Below, piece after piece: positions 57,151 through 64,000 of a stretch of DNA of 64,000 nucleotides (the stretch's first letter is position 1; every line of letters starts with the position of its first letter). Where the stretch lies: contig CAXKVR010000204.1 in assembly GCA_964058845.1 (NCBI GenBank), positions 248,001 through 312,000 of the forward strand, written 5' to 3'. The translations under genes and the position numbers were made by a program. This stretch comes from Carex sylvatica. Taxonomy: Eukaryota; Streptophyta; Magnoliopsida; Poales; Cyperaceae. Below the pieces are notes generated by a model. That model saw nothing but the letters and a program-made list of their open reading frames with translations, ran no database searches and was not told the origin of the DNA.

Positions 57151-57340
57151 GAGGGATCAAGTTACAATATTTTTTGAGTTACAACAAGTTACAACAAGCA
57201 TTTTTTACATTTTTAAAGTCCAAATCGTCGATCCAAACCGTTAGATGTGATCTCCATAATAAAATGTGCTTGAAGACCAAATTTTACATTTTTTGAAATT
57301 TTTTTACTATTAATAATTTATTAAGATGGGTACAACAGAG
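57148..57340. mobile_element. Single arm of a foldback MITE next to a TA microsatellite
   Basis: After (TA)n at about 57113-57147 comes GAGGAGGGATCAAGTTAC. Then follow blocks shared with the 4162-4586 element: CCGTTAGATGTGATCTCCATA, AAATGTGCTTGAAGACCAAATTTTACATTTTT and TTTTTTTACTATT. The complementary arm is missing, so the copy is half an element. It ends about 225 bases before the mannanase start codon. Confidence 0.7.
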
Positions 57341-57563
57341 GGCATTTAATTAAGGGTACATTAATTCCAATGAACTTATTATGGTGTAACAAACAGCAAC
57401 CAAATTAAAGACGAATGCGCATAATTCACCCTAGATGGCCATACTATATATACACCATTCCAACACGACAACACAAACATATATGACATCTATATATATA
57501 CAAATACAACTCCTTGCCATAGTCTCACGCTCTGCTCAGAGCACTCTGATAACCTAACTCATA
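57341..57563 (+). promoter_or_regulatory. Mannanase core promoter and leader
   Basis: Two TATA-like motifs, ACTATATATACACC (about 57444) and CTATATATATACAAA (about 57490), lie 120 and 74 bases before ATG 57564. The 17-mer AATTCACCCTAGATGGC at 57423-57439 also occurs in exon 1 at 57673-57689. Confidence 0.5.
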
Positions 57564-60500
57564 ATGACCAATAAGTTTGCCACAATACTTGCGTTCATTT
57601 GTGGTGTTCTCAATCTGCTTCCAGCTATTGCATATACAATCGATGAACCATTTGTAAAGATACAAGGCACTCAATTCACCCTAGATGGCTATCCTTTTCT
57701 CTTCAATGGCTTCAATTCCTATTGGCTGATGCACATGGCGGCAGGTCCTGAACTGGACAGAAATAAGGTGGCAAACGTGCTTAGCGAGGCTGCAGCTAAC
57801 GGCTTGACCGTGTGTCGGACATGGGCTTTTGCCGATGGTGGCGATCGAGCGCTTCAATCATCGCCAGGTGTATATGACGAACACGTATTTCAGGTGATTA
57901 CATATCAAAAAATAAAAATTGCTTGTATATTATATATATTCATTTTGTCATAGAGAGTTCTCTTGTAATACGTGCATGCTCTGAAGAGAACAAAACTTCT
58001 ATTCCTTTTAATTTATTAGTTTTAAAAGGATAAATCTGTTAGTTGTTGTATGCACATACAAGGAGACAATTTCCATGATCAAGTCTGTTAATTTGTTATG
58101 TTAGAAGAAAATAAATGGTGTGTAGGCAAAGGCCGGTACGTTATTAGCATGAGCTGTCTTTTGGATGATGAGATACTGTACACTGAAAGTAACATTTTTG
58201 AAATGAATATTCCTTCTCTGGTCTCTATCTGTACCGACATAGTATTAACAACTTCCACAGAAAACCAACCAGTTAGAAAGCTTGATGACTTGGTCGACCT
58301 GTGGTAGCGTACAATGTTTAGATACTATATTTAGATAAGTTATATGATAACACTGAGATGCTATGTCAAGATGTTAAAATTAATTATTGGTAGCGAGAAG
58401 CTACTTGTAAAATGTCAGCACAAAATTTGAAAAGGACAGACAAGCAAACTTATATATAGATGCTCTGAAAATATATTTGACTTAATTGTATTCTTTAATA
58501 ATATGATTTAGCTAGGAAAGTCAATTTCCCTACAATCTCCTATCCGGTAAACGCTTTAATTGTATCAATCATGCATGTATAGACGCCGACATATGTCAAA
58601 TTTCTTGAATGCCAATTCAGCATGTGACATGACTGCAAGAAGTAGCAAATGCTATCTTGACAGCATGACAAGTTCAAATTATCAAACTCTCTTTGAATTT
58701 TCAAACTTAGTTTTCTTACAGTAGAAGTTTGTCTTGACTAATAAGTAATAATTAACCCGGTCCATACACCTGGCATAATTGAATTATTTTCAATTATGTG
58801 TTATCGGGTCTGGTTAACATTATTCGGATACTAAATTAGTTTAAATCAATAACAGGCACTGGATTATGTGATATCAGAGGCAAAAAATCATGGTATCCGC
58901 TTCATACTCAGCCTGGTAAACAATTTTGATGATTTTGGAGGGAGAGCACAGTATGTCAAGTGGGCCCGAGATGCAGGCACATTATTAGACAGTAAAGATT
59001 ATTTTTATAAAAATGAGTTAGTGAAGCAATACTACAAGAACCATATCAAGGTAACCGCTTCTTGTTAATAGGATTAATGTTATTCTCAATTCTGTATTTA
59101 ATATAGAGGTAATTAGGCTATGGTACTTTGGATCCATATAATCATATATTATTTTTTTAAATTCATAGAGACGATCGGAACCGCTCAATATGATATTCAT
59201 ATGAAAATATACTTATATATCAAATTTTATAAAAAAAAAATTAAGATTATTTTTACTATCTTTTAAATAGATACAAAATCACTACTTTTGGATGATCCAA
59301 AATCTTTAGATTAGATGATTTTCTACCTATCTAAAAAAAAGTAAAATAATTCTAAAAATATAAATTTTGGTATCCAAGTATATATTTTTATTTGAAGATT
59401 ATGTTGAGCATTTTTATAGACATTTTGAGCTTTAATAACGAAAATATGTATCCAAAATACGGATTGATCTCCGCATTACAAAGTAAAGTACCCATAGCTT
59501 CACTCTTTAATTTATTAAATTTAATTAATAGCAAGAACCTTAAAAAAATTAATAACAATGTACTTATTCTTTGTTTAATTTTATGTAGAGTGTGCTAACA
59601 AGGATAAATAGTATAACACAAATGGCATATAGAGATGACCCCACAATCATGGCATGGGAGTTAATAAATGAACCTCGCTGTGCTTCTGATCCTTCTGGAA
59701 GAACTCTTCATGTCAGTAAATTCTGTTTTTCCTATTTAGCATTTTTTTTCAGTTTTTTCTGTTATTTTGGTTTAAATTATAGAAATATGTGTGAGATTTA
59801 ACATAATTATATACTCCAATAAAGGGAATATTAATTGTTACCTGTCTAGGGTTCCGAATTATGGAATCATGCTGGCATGATTTACAACCAGAAGAAATGG
59901 ATGTTGTAATTTATATATATATAATCTTTTTTTACATATTTCATTGAATTTAGATCATTTTTATAGACTCATTCTCCATTTTCAAAGTCTAAATACTCGA
60001 TCTGAACCACTTAATATAATTCTCATATAAAATTGTATTTGCAGATCAAATTTCATATTTTTTTTGCTTACTATTTTGTTAGATAGGTAGAGAATCACTT
60101 GATTTAAAACTTATGTACCATCTGAAACTAGTGATTTTTATCTATCTAAAAAATAGTAAACTAATTCTAAAAAAAGATAACATTTGATCTCCAACTACAT
60201 TTTCATACGAACAACATGTTTAATAATTTAGATAGACTATTTGAATTTTAGAAATAAAGATGTGGATTCATAACACGGATCAATCCGTAATATGCAAAAT
60301 ACCATTGCGTCACTCTATATTTGTATTTTTTTTTTTGGCAAATAGTACTGATTTCAATAAAAATGAAACCATTTAACATAAAACTGGTACCAAACAACTG
60401 ATACACAACCTCTGGCAAATGTACTTACATTCTATATAATTGTATGTTAATTTTCATATTAGCTAATAGTATTTTATTTATTTATTTATTTGACAGGCTT

Positions 60501-61333
60501 GGGTTCAAGAGATGGCAGCTTACACAAAATCAATTGATGAGAAGCACCTACTAGAGGTTGGAATGGAAGGATTCTACGGTAACTCTATTCCAGAGAAGCA
60601 ACGATACAATCCTCCTGGGTACAACCAAGTTGGAACAGATTACATCAGAACCAATCTTATCAAAGAAATAGATTTTGCAACAATACATGCATATCCGGAC
60701 TCATGGTAAATAAATAAAATTCATCACATTTTACTCTTAATTAAATTCTTGAAATGCCTTGTAATGCCTTCAACCTTCCCTTGTTTTCAAAGTATACTGG
60801 CACATTTTCTCAGAAAAATAAGAATGGTCATTCAATAGGAGATAAAATTCTCAACTGTGTTGCATCTTGTTTTACATGTAATAATCAACAAAAAATAATT
60901 TTATTAACCACAAAATAATGGGGAAAAAAATAAGTTAATGGTTCTCTTTAATTATGTTTTTAGGCTATCAGGCCAGAGCGAGGAGTCTCAGAATGAGTTC
61001 GTGCTACAATGGATAAAGAGTCACTTGAATGCCGCTAGAAAAATACTACGAAAACCATTAATCTTCACCGAATTTGGCAAATCCCGAAAGAACCCTGATT
61101 TCACCGAGGCGAACCGTGACATCTTTCTCGAAACCATCTATGACACAATCTACAATCTTGCAAGGAGCAGCAACGGGTGCTTGGCCGGTGGTCTTATATG
61201 GCAGATATTTGCCGAAGGAATGGATTTGTATTCGGACGGGTACGAGATTGTGCTTACTCAAGCATCATCGACGATTAATATCATTATCAAGCAAGCGCAT
61301 GCCATGTTTGAATTGGCTAACACAGTAAATTAG
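57564..61333 (+). CDS. MAN: Mannan endo-1,4-beta-mannosidase (GH5 endo-beta-mannanase)
   Basis: Five exons: 57564-57893, 58856-59050, 59589-59711, 60497-60705 and 60964-61333, in phase, about 408 residues. A signal peptide ([25 protein letters not shown] region) leads into [16 protein letters not shown] and NGFNSYWLM, the family start. [14 protein letters not shown] follows. WELINEPRC carries the acid/base Glu (about residue 203), TIHAYPDSW an active-site His, and TEFGKS the nucleophile Glu (about residue 322). [13 protein letters not shown] supplies the aromatic platform. It should be a secreted enzyme that cuts beta-1,4-mannan and galactoglucomannan backbones in the wall, acting in wall loosening, seed germination or fruit softening. 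Introns 2 and 3 each hold a foldback MITE. No coding lesion seen. Confidence 0.93.
59106..59505. mobile_element. 400-bp foldback MITE inside mannanase intron 2
   Basis: Ends GAGGTAATTAGGCTATGGTAC and, reverse complemented, GAGTGAAGCTATGGGTAC. The arms pair inward through CGGAACCGCTCAATATGATATTC and the ACCTATCTAAAAAAAAGTAAAA block. Flanking nonamers TTTAATATA (59097-59105) and TTTAATTTA (59506-59514) match at 8 of 9. It ends 83 bases before the exon 3 acceptor. Confidence 0.8.
59955..60315. mobile_element. Foldback MITE inside mannanase intron 3, left end eroded
   Basis: The left arm (CAAAGTCTAAATACTCGATCTGAACCACTTAATATAATTCTCAT region) and right arm (ATGTTTAATAATTTAGATAGACTATTTGAATTTTAG region) are complementary around GATAGGTAGAGAATCACT and AGTGATTTTTATCTATC. 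The right end, ...GCGTCACTC, matches the group's GAGTGA terminus. The left terminus is not recognisable. Confidence 0.65.
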
Positions 61334-61966
61334 AGAAAGGATTAGTGTAGTCCCCTTAAGAGTCTTGGATATATTTTTTTAAGCCAAGATGGTAGGGATT
61401 CAAATTCCCATTGATATTTTCAACAATGGGAATTTGATTTTTGAGCCTTCCCTATTTTAAGGGAATAGGAAAAGATCACACACGATGAAATTGGTAGGAA
61501 ATAATTTCATCTTATGATGTGTTAAATAAACAGAAGAAGTAGAGCATTTTTGTTTAGCAATACAACACTTGTAATATTTTTTTTTTTTTTTTTGAAAACC
61601 TGGCAGCGGCTGCCTACAATACTTGTAACAGTAAACAAAAAATAATAGTGTACTTGAGATATATTCACAACATTATTTTTTTATGTTTGTTCCAGGTGAA
61701 CAATACAACACTTGTAATACAAAAGAAGAGATTTATCTGCTGCTGCATTGTATCTGAAATTGTAAAAATTAACCAGGGGTTGGTCAACGCCGTAACCAAT
61801 CAGAGGTTAGATTGCAAGCAATATTTATGAATTGAACATCCGTCCCTATATATGTTGCCTTTATTAATTACAAGCATGTGCATATATTTATTGTTTCTTA
61901 TGTTATCACCATTTAGTCCCTAATTTTATTTGAATCTCCGTACAACAGCGTGTTGAATAAGTAGTT
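61334..61966. other. Mannanase 3' region and AT-rich spacer
   Basis: Contains the hairpin at 61401-61436 and two near-copies of AATACAACACTTGTAAT (about 61559 and 61700), a direct repeat around a T-run. No gene. Confidence 0.4.
61401..61436 (+). other. Perfect 13-bp hairpin in the mannanase 3' UTR
   Basis: CAAATTCCCATTG (61401-61413) and CAATGGGAATTTG (61424-61436) are exact complements around a 10-nt loop, 68 bases after the stop codon. It could form in the mRNA; no function is implied. Confidence 0.85.
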
Positions 61967-62150
61967 GAGTGAGACTATGGTAATATGCATATCATGGATC
62001 AATCCGTGGGATGGATCTTTATCTCTATATGCAAAGTTTAAACAGTCAATTTAAATGTTAAATAAGTTCTACAATATTTCGAGACCAAAAAAATATATAA
62101 GTCCATAGTATGAGCTGACTCCGTATTATGCATATTACCATGGCCTCACC
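61967..62150. mobile_element. 184-bp deleted foldback MITE
   Basis: Left end GAGTGAGACTATGGTAATATGCATA and, reverse complemented, right end GGTGAGGCCATGGTAATATGCATA. Flanking nonamers TAAGTAGTT (61958-61966) and CAAGTAGTT (62151-62159) match at 8 of 9. It lacks most of the interior found in the 400-bp members. Confidence 0.8.
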
Positions 62151-62484
62151 CAAGTAGTTTTAACTAACCGAATGAAGGAGGCCGCCCATGTATGAAAAAA
62201 GAAGTAGAGGAGCTAAAATTGAAATATCTTTAATCAAGGGCGCTATGATGAAATTTGGCCCACATTTCTTGTCGTATCAATCTCCCATTTATAATTGTCA
62301 TGTTTACTTTCAGTAACTCGCAAGTTACTGGCCCAAATAATTAAAAAAATATTGTAAGCTCATATATTCTCCATGTATATAAAATAAAATTTCAATGCTC
62401 TGTGTGTGTGATTCTGTGTGCATGGGGGAATGTGGAAAGAGATCTCAATGCATATATGTAAAATAATTAGACCATGATAATTAT

Positions 62485-63115
62485 CTCCCCACTCTTATTC
62501 TTCATTATTATTCTAATTTTATTTGTTCAATCTCGTCCACATTTTTTACGATCTATAAAAAAATTTGTGAATTTAAAACCACGAACGTCTTCTATGCAAT
62601 TTTATATTTCAAATGAGATCGATGATGACATACTTTTGAATTTGTCGTCACACAAGTATTTATACATTGTCATTTAAGTATTTATACATAGTATTTTATA
62701 CATATGACACTGCTGACATTTAAAAGTATTAATATCAAGTATTACAAGTATTTATACCTATGCACTGAAGTATTTATACCTATGTGATCAACTATTTTTG
62801 TTAGAGAAAAGTTAATGTATGGATAATTGGAGAAGGTTGATGCGGAGATGCAGGGTCCACGATTGGAGATAAATACTTACAAGTATAAGTAGAAATACTT
62901 GTCTGATGAGATATAAATACTTGTGTGACGATGAGTTTGAAAGTATGTCATCATGAATCTCATTTGAAAGATAAAATTGTGTAAAATACATTCGTGGTTT
63001 TAGATTCACAAAATGTCTCATAGATTGTGAGAAATGTGGACGACATTGAAAAAAGAAAAAAAAATTCACCTCTAAAAACGTATATGATTCTTCTCCCCAT
63101 ATAGTTTGAGTGGTC
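62485..63115. mobile_element. Foldback element of about 630 bp, relative of 49865-52355
   Basis: Left arm (about 62485-62690) with TCTCGTCCACATTTTTTACGATCT, AAATGAGATCGATGATGACATAC and GTCACACAAGTATTTATAC is complementary to the right arm (about 62900-63115) with TACTTGTGTGACGATGAG, ATCATGAATCTCATTTGAAAG and TGTGGACGA. The loop has repeated AAGTATTTATACCTAT words. No coding capacity. Confidence 0.75.
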
Positions 63116-63224
63116 CCCCCATATAGTCATATCAAATTAGACATGCAAGTAGTAATATCTTAGTTTGAAAGTATTAATTTATTATCTTCCAATTATTTAT
63201 ACCTATGAATTTAATTAGAGAAAT

Positions 63225-64000
63225 GTTCTGGTACCCCGAGCCATCATACCCGAGTGCGTCCCCCAAGTAGTTTAACAGAAAAAAACTTTCAATAGTGTCT
63301 AACTTCCATTTCTGGCGCTAATATCAAAATATTTAAAGCTATGTTTATAACATTTTACAATGTTATTCGCAAGCATGTAAACCTATGTCTGAAAGCATTA
63401 AAATTCTAAATCTGCATAGTTTTAACTCCTAACTACTTTTGTCTTCAAGCCAAAAACAGAAAGATTTCTTTCACCCACTCACAGGTTTATATGCTTTGAA
63501 ATGTTATTGTTGAGATTTAAATTCTTTGTACATGAGGTTTATATGCTTTGTAAATGCAGTGTTATTGTTGAAGTTTATATGCTTTGAAATATTATTGTTG
63601 AGGTTTTAATTTTTTGTACATGAGGTTTATATGTTTTATTCTAGAGATTTAAAGTGTTATTAATGAGGTTTATATGCTTGTAAACAGAGGTTTAAATTAT
63701 TTTGAAGCAAAATAAAAAAAGAACTGAAAGTCACAAAGATTTAAAGTGGTAAAAATAATTACGACACAAATATAACTCGAAAATTATTATTCATGAATCT
63801 CATTTGAAAGATAAAATCGAATAAAAAATGTTCATATTTTTAGATTCGCAAAATTCATCATGGATCATCGAGAAAATATATGAGAATGATTAGAGAAAAA
63901 ATAAAAATAAAAAGTGGACGAAAGAAATCTTTCCGTTTTTGACTTGAAAATAAAAATAGTTAGGAGTTAAAACTATATGGATTTAGAATTTTAATGCTTG
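63225..64000. mobile_element. Foldback element cut by the right edge of the window
   Basis: The left arm at about 63384-63480 (GCATTAAAATTCTAAATC, TAGTTTTAACTCCTAACTA, AGAAAGATTTCTTTCACCCA) is complementary to about 63910-64000. Between them is a loose tandem array built on GAGGTTTATATGCTTTG and GTTATTGTTGA (about 63485-63680). The core TCTCATTTGAAAGATAAAAT and TTTAGATTCGCAAAATTCATCA is shared with 5.4 kb, 50-52 kb and 62.9 kb. The right terminus lies outside. Confidence 0.75.

Noticed and set aside
57564..61333. Mannanase as a pseudogene because of MITEs and long introns
   Set aside because: All five exons splice in phase, catalytic glutamates are present and no stop interrupts the frame.
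63485..63680. Possible CRISPR-like or satellite array of GTTTATATGCTTTG units
   Set aside because: Units are irregular in length with no unique spacers; it is the loop of a foldback element in a plant genome.

Overview
The window is nuclear DNA of a flowering plant, almost certainly a eudicot. It is AT-rich, its genes carry many GT-AG introns, and they belong to plant families: a seven-transmembrane candidate GPCR, a WVD2-like microtubule protein, a myristoylated CDK-like kinase, a STIG1 protein, a plastid tandem GST_N/thioredoxin-fold protein and a GH5 endo-beta-mannanase. Copia, MULE-like and hAT-like repeats fill much of the rest. I cannot name the species.

Layout. 1-7.1 kb: an intronless 7TM gene (minus strand), then three foldback MITEs and an AT-rich repeat. 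8.1-9.4 kb: a decayed alcohol dehydrogenase pseudogene (minus). 10.1-10.9 kb: a hAT-like MITE. 12.4-16.5 kb: a WVD2-like 7 type gene (minus) with a 5' UTR intron. 19.8-31.9 kb: broken gene pieces (aldo-keto reductase 3' exons, the 2-oxoglutarate dehydrogenase E1 C-terminus on minus, a probable kinesin-7 tail, and middle E1 exons on plus) interleaved with two truncated Copia elements and a 1.46-kb non-coding insertion. 31.9-35.4 kb: a related non-coding repeat, followed directly by a hAT-like MITE. 38.4-42.8 kb: an eight-exon CDK-like kinase gene. 44.6-48.5 kb: a STIG1-like gene and a plastid GST_N-fold gene, divergently transcribed. 49.5 kb: a tRNA gene read as Ile(UAU). 49.9-55.2 kb: a 2.5-kb long-TIR foldback element, a second copy of the hairpin-bearing repeat, and two nested hAT-like MITEs. 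57.6-61.3 kb: a five-exon mannanase with foldback MITEs in two introns. 62-64 kb: more foldback elements, the last running off the edge.

The intact genes look like independent housekeeping, developmental or cell-wall genes. I see no metabolic cluster. The most distinctive content is in the repeats. A family of about 400-bp palindromic MITEs has 9-bp target duplications that can be read directly. A non-coding repeat family keeps hairpins at similar relative positions although the stem sequence differs in each copy. The 20-30 kb interval packs fragments of at least three unrelated genes together.

Gene structures were derived by reading splice sites and frames by eye. Homology statements rest on remembered family signatures, not on searches.
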